A stretch of DNA of 64,000 nt from Biscogniauxia marginata (taxonomy: Eukaryota; Ascomycota; Sordariomycetes; Xylariales; Xylariaceae): positions 492,461 to 556,460 of the forward strand of contig MU404068.1 of the NCBI GenBank assembly GCA_022695795.1. Reading direction: 5' to 3'. Positions 11,959-22,693 of the stretch are shown piece by piece; the stretch's first letter is position 1, and each line of letters opens with the position of its first letter. The translations under genes and the position numbers were made by a program. Under the pieces are notes generated by a model. The model saw only the letters and a list, made by a program, of their open reading frames with translations. It did no database searches and was not told the origin of the DNA.

Positions 11959-13830
11959 AGTGAGATATTAGCAATAGTATCGCCTCACACATACACCATG
12001 TTGCCATGTGAGCACGCCTGGAGCAATGTTTGCCTGCGAAACAGTCCGCTCATCGATTGCCGGCTGGTTTAGGTTAGTTTATTGACGAATATGTCTCAGG
12101 CACGTGGGAAACATCATTCACCCGTCTACGGCCCGCTGTCTTGGAATCGTGTCGCAGCCTGTGACACTCGCACCCCTACCGTAGGATGCCAGTAAATACT
12201 GTATGTATACATTGTCGGTGTTGCGTGCACGGTAGCGTTGCCGCAGCAGGTAGCATTGCTCGTTTGCCAGCACGCACCTGTATTACCTTCCTGTGGGACC
12301 GGCCGGCAAGCCATGCCTTCGTCTATCTCGCTTGCCTGTTACTGTAGTTTATCGTAAGTTGTGGCCATGAGCAAGAAAACAAAGGTCTGATGTCAGATTA
12401 GGTTTCTCATGTGATCGCCGAGCTAGACGTGAGCACCCCTCCCTCCCGAGTACACAGACCTCGCCTTGGCCCTTACCAGCTCAGGATGCGGAGGATGTGG
12501 TTGGCGTTGCATTGTGTGTGGTCGGGCCGGGTCAGCTTTCCAAACCCTCCAGGTGCAGGACTGTGGAACTCATGTGTGTCTTACACCTGCAGATGACAAA
12601 GATGCTGGAGAGACAGCACTTAGTAAGAGCACAGTTCAAGATCCTTCTCCGTTTTATTTCAGCCACTTCTAGGTCTACAGGGAATAAGCTACTGGACCAT
12701 ATGTATGTCGCCTGTTAAGTCAGTTTCGAGCTGGCGGATACTATGCTGGCTGTAAGGCGACATGATTCGGATCGCATAACCTCGTGTCTAGCATGCACAG
12801 AAAAAGAGAACCAAGGCATGTTGAAAGAATCGAAAGAGAGAAAAACACTTTTCCGTCTCACACCCATGTCGTGCTCGCTCGTCATCCATCGAAGTTGTCG
12901 CTTTCCGTCTTGGGTAAAGTGAGAGGGCAAGCTGGTGACATGGGGAAAGCAAGTCGGATTTGACCCCAACATACCTCAGTTCAGCTCCAATAACTTGTAT
13001 ACAACCTGTTTTTTTCACATGACCCTATTACATAGTCCGTCAACTAATTAGTTCACATTTGATATGACATTTGATATACTTTAAGCCCGGGCATGCCAAT
13101 TAGTGTACATATTAACAGCCTTCCTTCCGTCTGGTATACCTTGCGATAGACCCTACCTCGTCTTATTTGTTACCCATTTAGGTACATAGGTATATAAGTA
13201 TATCCTTCTTGCTTAGTTATGTTTACTTAATCTCGTATGAAGGTATTGCGACTAAATTTATACCCATCGCAGCATCGGCATGTCGATCTCGATGGGTAAC
13301 GTTACTGAGATCAACTATAAACGGGGAAGCCTGTTACATATTTCGTACAGAGCTTCCAATTCTTTCCTTACATATACGAAAGTCCCACTAATACCAGTTA
13401 ACCTCCGACCAACCAAGAGACATGCCCTCCTTATGCCCCTAGCTACATGTAGGTATGCTGGGAGGTTAATGCTTTAGTTGATCCTCTTTCCATCATCTCG
13501 CTTCGGTTAACCAACCATGACGCCCTGAGTGGTTATGCTTGATCCTTCCTAACCATATCACGATTACGAAGTACCACGCATATTGTACGGAGCGTATCTG
13601 AAGAGAGCGATGTTCAGGGGGTAGTATCTCTATCCCTGTATAGTTGTTTTGACGATAGCGACTACGAGACTGGTATGCAGCCGTGGTTTACAATCTTCTA
13701 ACTATCTGCTTGTGTTCGGTTTAAAGGATCTAGAGATCATACATACCTCCAACCCTGACTAGTCTTATCTGCAGCGACACTTCGCTAGATTCACCGTCGG
13801 GATACTAAGTTGATAGTATGAGTTCTAGAC

Positions 13831-16800
13831 TTACTCGAGGCCGAGCTCCCCCACAATTCTTTTAACGTACGACTTCTCAGCCCTGCCCCAGTCCACGCTA
13901 AGGAGCTTATGTTGTTTTTGCGTTACCTCAGAGATAACCTCCTTATCATCTCCCATGATATCCCATAGCTCGTCGACTACTAAACTCCTAACCCTGGGCC
14001 ATGGATGCATCATCAGGGCACCTAGCCGTCGTCGTGCCTCGTTGACACCTTGCTGCCTTTTCTGCGCTAGCTCCAATGCCGTGGTCTCGCTACCGCCACT
14101 GTCAGCAGCAGTATCAGAGACCGGGTCAGCCACCACGTCTATGCCGGCTTCCACTTTGACGTCCACAGCCGCGATGGCCCCGTAGACTTTTACGCAGGCT
14201 TCAAGCTTGCGCACGTTACCTGTCTTGTACGCGGCCTTCTGCACCAGCAGACAGAGCTGTCGCAAATTTAGGTCTTCGTAGTGGTGACACCTCTGCAGCA
14301 GGCCGACGTGGAATAGGTAGGCTACCACCTCTAGAGTAGGTACGACGACGCGGTCCTGGCCTGCGTACCGCTTAAGATTATGAACCAGTCCTTTACAAAC
14401 TCGCCGGAGATTTTCGTGAGATTCCTCGCAAAAGTCCGCAAGGGCCGCGCGGCTGACGATGACGAGTTCCTCGTTCCCCGTGTCTGCTGAAGTCACTAGG
14501 CCGGCGAGCAGGGCGAATGTGCAATCTTCTAAGCTGACCACCCAACTTGTGGCAATGGCGGGGTCTAGCCTTTCTGTGGTACAGAAACGAAACAAGGAAC
14601 TGAAGTACTCCTTTGACGAGAACGATAGCTTAGCGAACTCTTCGATGTTGCTTTGCAAAAATCAGTAAGATGGACACATCACATCGGAGTTTGTTATTTC
14701 TATCCAGTACGCACCTTGGATGCAAAAGCATAGCCAGCGTCGATTGGGCCTCGACTCGAACTCGGTCCAACTTCTCAGCCGCCAGACGAAGGATGCGTGG
14801 GAAGAGGGCCGAACTGAGCTTTTGCTCACTCGTTTGTGTACCCCATAAGGTCTTGGTAGTTCTGATGGCTTCTAGTCGCACATGGGAACCGATGTCACCG
14901 CGGGCATTAGTCGTGTAATCGTCAAGCCCATCGGAGATAACACCCGCGAAATCCAATGTTTTGCTCTTGAGGATCGTTCGATCGACAAGGCTCTGAAGAA
15001 GTGCTACGCGTGTCTCGATGTCCTCGTCCTTACCCCATCGTTCTGCAAGCACCCTGCTTACCGATAAATTCTCGGACGTGATACTTTGAGTCTCTTGCAG
15101 AAATGCCTCTAGAGGATAAGACCGGGCAATGGCGTGGAAGTATCCATTGCCATGCTTGTTCCGTGGAACTCGTGGCAAACAAACTTTGTCACACCATCCA
15201 TGAATGATCCGAGACCGGGCTGAAAGGCTTGAAAAAACGAGGAGCACTAAAGCAGCCTCAGAGGAAGCCCTTGCCACCTCATTTTCATTTCGATCAAGCC
15301 AGCTATTCAGAATATCTTCGAGCGTAGTTAATAACTCGTCGACTTGTTTTGGCCGATCACTCTGCAGCGCGTCAACCAAGGCCGCTACAGTGGTGGTTAG
15401 GGTGGAATTGGCTTCATTAACAACAGAGGGTCCCGATTCTCTTGGCACATCTAATCGATCGTGTTGCACGATACTCGTCAGCAGAATTGGGGTCGACGAA
15501 ACTGTAAGTCTACTAGCAGCTTCTGCAATAAGCTCTGGCTTGCGATATTTGACCGTCTTAGAATCCTGTAAAATGCTCTTCAGGGCATTCAAAATTTTGG
15601 AGACAAGCTCCCTCTCGGACTGCCCAGAAGGTTTACCCTGGAAAATAGAAGGGATGTAGTCAAAAACAGCCGCAAGGCTTAACAGGAGACCATGCCGCTC
15701 CTCTACTTGCCGCACTTGGAGAGCCTGGAGACGTGACAAGAGCAACCCAACGGATGCTTCAACGTACTCCATAGCATTAGAGGTACCGTGGTTAACCATT
15801 TCTGCTGTTAGAGTCCCAAATGAAGTGGCGGCGACTCTACGGGCGCCCGCATCCATGTCGCCAATACCTCGCCAGCCGAGACTCGCTTCTAAAAGGGCAC
15901 GCCCGTAATGAGGAGATAACCTAGTTGCCTGTAGAGCAACTTCATGTATGGCTCTGGAACGAAGAGCAACTGTGTGGTAGTCAGCAATTTGGACCACCGC
16001 AATGCCCTTCTCGACAGTGTCTGGGTGGCGGCCAATTAATTCTTGGAGAGCAGCTGATGCACCACGCCTTATGTTGCCAGCGGGATCTAATGACGCAGTT
16101 ACGACCAGCTCAGTCGCAATGACTTGCAAGATTGATGCTGAAGGATCATGTCCTCTAGCGACTAGTACAGATTTCGTGCGAACTTGGAGCAATTCGGTGG
16201 TGCTATAGCGACGGGCTAGGGCCCAAATACCAAAGCAAGAAGCATCACGGACATTTGTTCCACTAGAGCCACCAGACGGGCTCCGTTTCTCGAATGACAG
16301 GCCTAAAAGGAGAGCATGTATGATATCCGAGAGGTTTTCAGGTGGCGGTGATCGCCGGTATAGAAGGTGGGACAAGGTTAGCATCAGGCCGTGCCATTCC
16401 AGAGGATCTACCGCCGTAAGGTCTCGGGCAGGCGGAGCCGACGGGTCGGCTTTGTTCTTGACCCAGAGGACATTCCGGTTGAGGGACTCAAGAACAGCCT
16501 CAATAACTTGTGAGGCCATGTCCGGGTCTAGCTTGAGTGTGATCATACTCAAAGCTTTACTGGCGGCTAGCCTCACCGGTGTATCGTTGTCTGCTAGTCT
16601 TTCAAGTAAGTATCCAATTGAGGTTTCCACCATTTCGGTATCAGTCATAGTCTGCTGTTGCTTTCGCAGAATTAAAATGACAACGGAACGCGTGACCTTG
16701 ATCATCATTTTCCGGGCTAGTGCAGATCCATTGATGACACTGAAAACGGCATTCTCCTCCGCAGAGATTGCCTGTGTGGCATAGAATATACTAGATAGAT

Positions 16801-17751
16801 ACGAATCCATGATAGACGTATCTGCCGAGGCGCTCAGTACTCCAGCTAGGAAGGATAGACTACCAATGTAATAGTACGGGGACTCTGGCGCGGCATCCTT
16901 GGCCGGCTTGAGGGTAGATAGAGCCCATTGAACAAGCGCATTCAATATGCCTACTTCTTGCATGTCCCTCCGCATTGCTAAGCGAACCAAGAGCGCCTTG
17001 GCACCATCTCGCTCCTTTCCAGGGGAAGCAAGATACCTGGTTGCCAAAGGTATGACTCTCAGGGTAATACCAGGGACTTGTGGAGGCCAGTGAAAGCCGG
17101 GGACGGCCGGCTGATCAAGGTCGTCTACATCGCCAGATGAGATAGTGGAAAGATCGAAAGGCGCAAGGAACAACTGGGACAGCCACAGTAGAACGACATA
17201 TCTTTCATGCCAGGTCCACGAGGTAGCTGAGTCTGGCTTTGCGACGGCGTTACTCTGGCGCTCCGAGTCTTCGATCGCTAGCAGCAGAAGTTCCAGGTAC
17301 CTCGTTTCTACATTGAGAAACCTGACGATGACCTTTTCTCCCCGGATCTTGCAGAACGTGTAGATAATCCTGCAGATGGCATCAGGGAGGGGAGTTAGAA
17401 GCTGAGACCTCAAGGACAGCGATTTGGACCTCCAACGGTCCCGCAAGCACTCGAGGTACGCACTTGCCAGGACCGGAAGCCACTTAGGGAGTTGTGGATC
17501 GAGCAGTTGCGGCAGCTCTTGAAAGGGCTCTAGGACCTTTCGAAGATGAGACTTAGCGGTTGCGTCATTTCTAGATCACGAGTCCGGCGTACCTGGGATG
17601 TCAACCTCGTTGCTTCCCTCATGCGGACGCGGCGGCGAAGCTGGCCGTTGGGCTTTCTCAGGAACGGGTCCAGCGAGCGGTCAAAGTCGGCAACGAGGTC
17701 GGCCGAGTATTTCTGGATGACCACATCCCGGTCCTGCTCTGAGGCATCCAT
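13831..17751 (-). CDS. TBCD: Tubulin-folding cofactor D (TBCD / Alp1 / Cin1)
   Basis: Three exons, 17751..17593, 17536..14715 and 14650..13831, give 1266 residues, close to the usual 1150-1250. Introns are 17537..17592 (56 nt, phase 0) and 14651..14714 (64 nt, phase 2). The first junction restores RLTSQVLEPFQELPQLLDP and the second restores LLHPSNIEEFAKL. Diagnostic stretches are GEKVIVRFLNVETRYLELLL, WHERYVVLLWLSQLFLAPFD, WPPQVPGITLRVIPLATRYL and ASPGKERDGAKALLVRLAMR. HEAT/ARM-type helices fill most of the protein, and the cofactor D C-terminal domain (VRLEAIRTTKTLW onward) closes it. Family members bind beta-tubulin and act with cofactors A, C and E in building tubulin dimers. The Met at 17751 is the first in frame and fits fungal homologues. 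Confidence 0.93.
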
Positions 17752-18956
17752 CGTGAATCTTTAGGTGAACGGAGCTCGAAACGACGAGCTTGCGTCGTGG
17801 GCAGAGCTTGGAAGCCAGATTAGTGCTGTGAGCGGATGCCGTCCTTACCCAATGATCCGTGATGATTTGCTCAGAAAAAAGGGCAGTGTCTAGGACCACA
17901 TTTGGGCATCAATAGCACATCCAAACGCGAGACCGAGTTATCACAAACGATGGGCAAAGGCTCAAAAAGGGGGTAAATTGATACGCTCGCGGCGTATGTA
18001 ATATGCAAAGAGGAGTACCTGTAGGCAGCAGAATTCTGTAGCACCAAATACTCGGTAACTGTTTACAGAAGGAAGTTAGGTGCATAATAAGGTAGGCTAT
18101 TATGGGGCTTAATCACTTAGTTGCATACCCGTAATGCCTACACGGGAGACATTAATATAATGATTAAAGCCATATGGCTAGGTACCTAGGTAGCTAGGAA
18201 TAATATTTCCTGCTGTTTCTTGGTGATTAGACTCAACCTTTTGAACTTCAACATGAATCGTCCAAATCAACCAGATATTACTTCGTATATATCCTCAAGG
18301 AACTCATTTCGAAACAGCCACTATGCTCACAATGCTGCCCGTCCATGCATCGAATATATGAATACCTACCTACCTATGATTAGCCGGGAAGTTAGCTGGT
18401 TAAGAGGGTTCCATATAGTCAATTTTCTGGTTCCCGGGTAGAATCTACATTTATTTAAATCGGCATCTTCATTCTAACATACGCAATAAGGTGAGAAGGC
18501 CGAATAGCGCCACGTTAGCCGGTTAATAGTCGGACGCCAGAATGTGGATATCACAACTGCATTCGGACAGCTTCAGTTACCATCAGAGTGGCTCCAGTCG
18601 CGCTAGGTTATATATTCTATGCGATGCTGATCGATTAAGGTACCGGCTAAATCGATCAGTTGGTCTGTGAGGCAGCTTCAAAGTGATTGAGTTGCATGTA
18701 TACCTCGCACGTGCAGTGCAGTATGTTTGCAGGGACTCCAACATGTCAATTTGACGATATCTTGCTTTCTTCAGCCGCGAGCTTTCATTAAGCTTCGGCA
18801 ATTTGAAAAACAAGCTTGCATTTATCAACGGGGCATCTGCTCCCTTCGCGGGACCCGTAGATCAAGGGTCGCCGCTGATCGATTGCCCAACTTTGGTTCC
18901 CTCGCCCCAGCCGAGCCGGCTAGGAGGAAAGGTTGGGCGATCACTTTCCCTGGTGC

Positions 18957-18978
18957 GATCGTGATCATGATCACGATC
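18957..18978. repeat. 22-bp perfect palindrome built from GATC/ATGATC steps
   Basis: The sequence starts GATCGTGATCA at 18957 and is its own reverse complement to 18978, with no spacer. It lies in intergenic DNA about 50 bases left of an alternating AC/GC tract. It could be a dimeric factor site or a cruciform, but nothing in the sequence decides this. Confidence 0.75.
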
Positions 18979-19029
18979 ATGATTGCGCGGGTGGGTTCAC
19001 GAGATTCACCGCCGTCAACTGATGGGCGA

Positions 19030-19056
19030 ACACACACACACACGCGCGCGCACGCG
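19030..19056 (+). repeat. Alternating AC/GC dinucleotide tract
   Basis: About 27 bases of uninterrupted purine-pyrimidine alternation (AC steps, then GC steps), a sequence type able to adopt Z-DNA. Confidence 0.7.
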
Positions 19057-19374
19057 AACAGGATCTTATTAGCGTCACAGCTAAGGTTAGATAAAAAGTA
19101 ATATTCGTCTCGATTTGATAATCGGATCGCTAGTCAAATGCGACTAGGGCTCTTGGGTATAATATCTAATATGAATATAAACAATCATTACACAGCGTTT
19201 CATCGCTGTCGCTGGGCTGATTTGACGCTACCGCTTGGGGCATTCCTGCTTCACGTCCCGTTTCAGCCTTTGACAGGATCGCTGTTTGGCCTGTCTTCCT
19301 GAAGGATTACCAAGATAAAATAGAGTGTTTATGTGTACAAGGGAAAGGAAAAAAAAAAGGCGAACGAGTGATTA

Positions 19375-20544
19375 CTATGCCACCGCGACTGCGCCCACTA
19401 GAACATCCAGGGCCGAGCTGTGCGTACCAGCGGTCGCATCTGCGAACGGACCATTCCAGGTAGGGCCGAGCTTGCCGTCCTCGTTTCGGTCGTTCGCCCA
19501 TATAGCATCCGCGTTGGTGAGAATGAAATTCTTGAAGGTATCTTGGGGCGCAACGCGGTGGAGATACTGCAGGTTTCTCATGAAGATCCCCTTGAACTGA
19601 GCCCCGTCGCTTCCGCAGTCCGGCTCGCAACCTTCGTAGAGAACACCATCCCTAGACTTAGCCGCGATGGCAGCGGTGGCGATGGTCGAAGCCTCGTCAA
19701 GATATGACCGGTCACCCGTAGCCTTGAAAAGCTCCACCAAGGCGCCCAGGATGACCCCCTGGTTATATGTCCATGTGGCTTGTCCGTTGTTCTTGCAGTC
19801 GTCTGTAAGGCCATCGTTGATTAAGTGGTCTTTGTTGATTAGGCCGACACTTTGGAACCATGCCCACTGGTTCTTGGCGATGTCGAGGTAGTAGTTTTTT
19901 TGGGCAGGTATCCGGTTTGCCAAAGACGCAGCGACGCTGAGATATAGCTCGTTGGCTATGGCATTTGTGTAGGGCGTCACTTTGCTCCAATATATTCCAC
20001 CACATGACGAGTTACCCTTCTTCATATCTTCGAAGATCTCCACTGCGGCTTCGATGTACTGCTGATCGCCCAAGCCGAAGACGCCAATATCATTGCTGCG
20101 TATCATGGCTAACGCCCACCACCCTTCGTCGTCGTAGTAATCGTTCAGAAAGTTATCAAAACCCCTCTTGCCGATGTTCGACCGCTTCGATACTCTGCTG
20201 TAAGATGAGATGGGAAGACCTGTAATCGAGAGCTTCTTCGTCGCCTGGATGGTTGTCTTTTGCGCTTGTTCGTAGGTATTCTGAATAATACTCGGTATAT
20301 CGAGGGTCCCAGCTTCTCCAGGTCTCAGAACGGCGAAGTCGGCAAGGATAGTCAGACAATTTGCACTGTTCCACCACCCAGTGGAATCCCACAGACCAGT
20401 CCCGCTGTTGTACCATGATTGCAATGTTTGTATTGCGTCGACTGAATTGGAAGCGTAGACTGCCTGGTCTGCGAAGTTGACGTGACTAGACATTAAGAAA
20501 ACGGCCCGCGAGGCCAGGCCTCCAATGAACGAAGAAGAAACCAT
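19375..20544 (-). CDS. Secreted GH76 alpha-1,6-mannanase-like enzyme
   Basis: A single uninterrupted frame of 389 residues. Glycoside hydrolase family 76 is recognised from ILADFAVL early on, the catalytic-type Asp pair in NDYYDDEGWWALAMIR, GGIYW after a CGG, and ATWTYNQGVILGALVELFKATG followed by FKGIFMRNLQYL. The first 25 residues are moderately hydrophobic and end in VNFA, compatible with a weak secretion signal. The C terminus stops at SSALDVLVGAVAVA, without the long hydrophobic tail of GPI-anchored Dfg5/Dcw1, so a soluble secreted enzyme is more likely than a wall cross-linker. Known GH76 enzymes cleave alpha-1,6-mannan backbones. It is divergent from the PL4 lyase 2.1 kb away. Substrate is inferred from the family. 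Confidence 0.88.
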   Translation of the reverse strand: MVSSSFIGGLASRAVFLMSSHVNFADQAVYASNSVDAIQTLQSWYNSGTGLWDSTGWWNSANCLTILADFAVLRPGEAGTLDIPSIIQNTYEQAQKTTIQATKKLSITGLPISSYSRVSKRSNIGKRGFDNFLNDYYDDEGWWALAMIRSNDIGVFGLGDQQYIEAAVEIFEDMKKGNSSCGGIYWSKVTPYTNAIANELYLSVAASLANRIPAQKNYYLDIAKNQWAWFQSVGLINKDHLINDGLTDDCKNNGQATWTYNQGVILGALVELFKATGDRSYLDEASTIATAAIAAKSRDGVLYEGCEPDCGSDGAQFKGIFMRNLQYLHRVAPQDTFKNFILTNADAIWANDRNEDGKLGPTWNGPFADATAGTHSSALDVLVGAVAVA

Positions 20545-22693
20545 TATAAAAACGAAAGATAGAAAGGGAAGGGGACAGTGAGCAGGGGATCAACACGGGA
20601 GTTTTCCAGAAACCCCTTGGGAAGCGTAAGAGAAGAAAGAATATTTAAATACAAAGACAGCAAGCAGGATATCTTACCAACATGGTGGCCTTCTCCACCT
20701 GATCGGCAGTCTATATCCAGGGGAGATATAAAGAGGGTACCAGAGCCATGTCCATGTCAAGCAGATTCAACACAGCCCAACCTTACCTACTGCGTGCTAC
20801 CTGCCGGGTCCGTCAGGGCCCATGACTCTGTGATTTACATAGCAGACATGACCCAAGACCACATGTGCGGATCAGCTGCGCTTATGCTGGGTGCAAAGGG
20901 GCAGAATGCCAACTGGATTCGGGTTGCGGGCTGCGGGTTGCAGGCAGCTTCACACAACACACAACACACAACACAGCGCTCGTGAGAGGGGCGCGGCGGT
21001 CTTGTCGTCCGGAACCATGAAAGACATGTTGGCGCGGCAGTGGATGATTGGCGATGTGCTGCTTGGCCAGGTCAGGAAGGGATGAACAGCTAAGGAGAAT
21101 TGCCGGGTTTAGGTTGTCGAAAAACCCAAGGGGAATTCTGATAGGGTGCCGATGGCGGGAGCTGTTTCAGAATGAGATTGATCTCAATGCCGCATACGTG
21201 TTGCATGCATGAGCACATGGACATCTTTGATCGGTTTCATGGGGCCCATCAGAGACTAATAAAGCGTGACGCCCCTAGATGCAGCGGTGCAGCCCCTTAG
21301 CTTCAGGGCGCTTCAGGGTACCCTGGCCCGATCGGCACTAACGCTGTCTGTCGCTAGCCTATGTATAGCTTCCCCCTTTTGGAATTAACAGGACGGCCCT
21401 ATGGGGGCAACAAGCCTTGAATTCCTTCCTTTTCCTCTTATTCTCTTTTTCCTTTTTTTCCTTTTTTCCCGTTATCAATCGGTTCAGAGTACAAAGACTG
21501 AGTACTAGGTAGTTTTAGTCTTTTTTCTTGTGTGTCCTCCTCTTCGTCAACATGACTCGTTGATGCCAATAGTCTTGTGGGAAACACGCCTTGTTTCGCT
21601 ATGCGTTACGACAATGCAGGTGCTCGTCGTGGCATGCCAAGTCTGGTAACTACTTGTCGTGTAGGTATCACCTACCTATTACTGGCACCTAGGTGGTACT
21701 TGGGTGCTACGTAGCACTAATAAGACTTCCTTGCACGACAAGGAATAATCATTATTCCGCCGAATTCTCCTTGGTGGAGTCGGGCCTTCGAGAAGCTCAA
21801 CCTAAAAAGCTACAAGCTTCCCGCCATGTCACAGTCCACCACGTTGTGTGGCTTTCGCAGAGAATCCTCGATGCAGAATCACGTCTGACAGATGCAATGC
21901 ACATGAGAACCTGGGATCCTACGTTCCTCGTGTTCCAACTTTATGACTTTCTTCTCTTGGCTAATCTTCCAAAGTGCTGGAAATAGCCGGTCATTTCAAA
22001 TCACTTACAACTGCAAGGTGAACTCCAGCTGACGAAATTCCAAGACAGCGTGGACGGGCTTAGAGGAGATGCATCCGCGGCAGGACCGATTCTCATCATC
22101 TGAACCACTGTCCAGCTTCGCGTGACATACGAGGCTTCAGGGGGTCACCTATCAAAAAAGCGACACCTATCAGGCAAGCTGCCCTGAGAATCTGGTGCGC
22201 GTCATTGGGTCTATCATAAGAGGTCTGTCAGACTCTGCCAAGTCGCGCGTTGGTATAGTGAATGATTATTCAGAGTTGACGATGTTCGGGTTGTGGTTGA
22301 TTTGGCATCAAGACTTTCCTCTTTGGCTTCTCGCTTGGATTTTCGCCGAGAGACCGAAAGCGGCCCTTGAATGCTACTCCCCATCGTGTTGTCTCCGCAT
22401 TCACGTCTACGGTGTAGATGGAGAGACGTGAAGAGAATTTCAGCTAGACGAGGACGCTCCCTGTCGCTATAGTAGTCTCTCCCCGCATTGCTCCCCGCAA
22501 TATGACTATCTAGTATACGGAAGAATGCACGGTGCCGACATTCTCCAACCACAGACCTTGTCATATTCGCTAGAACGCGTCTCCGGGTCAACTAGGATTA
22601 CCAATCTTAAATATGCTGTCTAGTCGGCAGTCGTGTTGAAGGTGAGTCTGTCAGGCTATTGTCTCTTGTTGCGAGTGGAGTCTAGAGGCAAAA
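20545..22693. other. Divergent region between GH76 and PL4 genes
   Basis: About 2.1 kb separating two outward-facing secreted carbohydrate enzymes. It must hold both promoters. ACACA-type short repeats lie at about 20950-20976. Several open frames of up to 135 codons exist, but none has a recognisable family or a supportable exon structure. Confidence 0.45.

Larger units (their letters stand above)
8393..13830. other. Gene-poor intergenic stretch
   Basis: About 5.4 kb between the rhodopsin-domain gene and cofactor D. It contains a region of short TA/GT repeats and nested inverted repeats (about 9040-9270), one exact 16-bp palindrome at 9206-9221, and homopolymer A and T runs. One weak two-exon candidate at 11520-11958 is listed separately. 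Nothing else looks coding on either strand. Confidence 0.5.
17752..19374. other. Intergenic region upstream of cofactor D and downstream of GH76
   Basis: About 1.6 kb with no supported gene. It holds the cofactor D promoter, an exact TACCTAGGTA at 18183-18192, a 22-bp perfect palindrome at 18957-18978 and an alternating AC/GC purine-pyrimidine tract at about 19030-19056. The 3' end of the GH76 transcript should lie near 19300-19374. Confidence 0.5.

Noticed and set aside
20578..20985. 135-codon plus-strand frame upstream of GH76
   Set aside because: No conserved motif; it runs into the ACACA repeat and lacks coding character.
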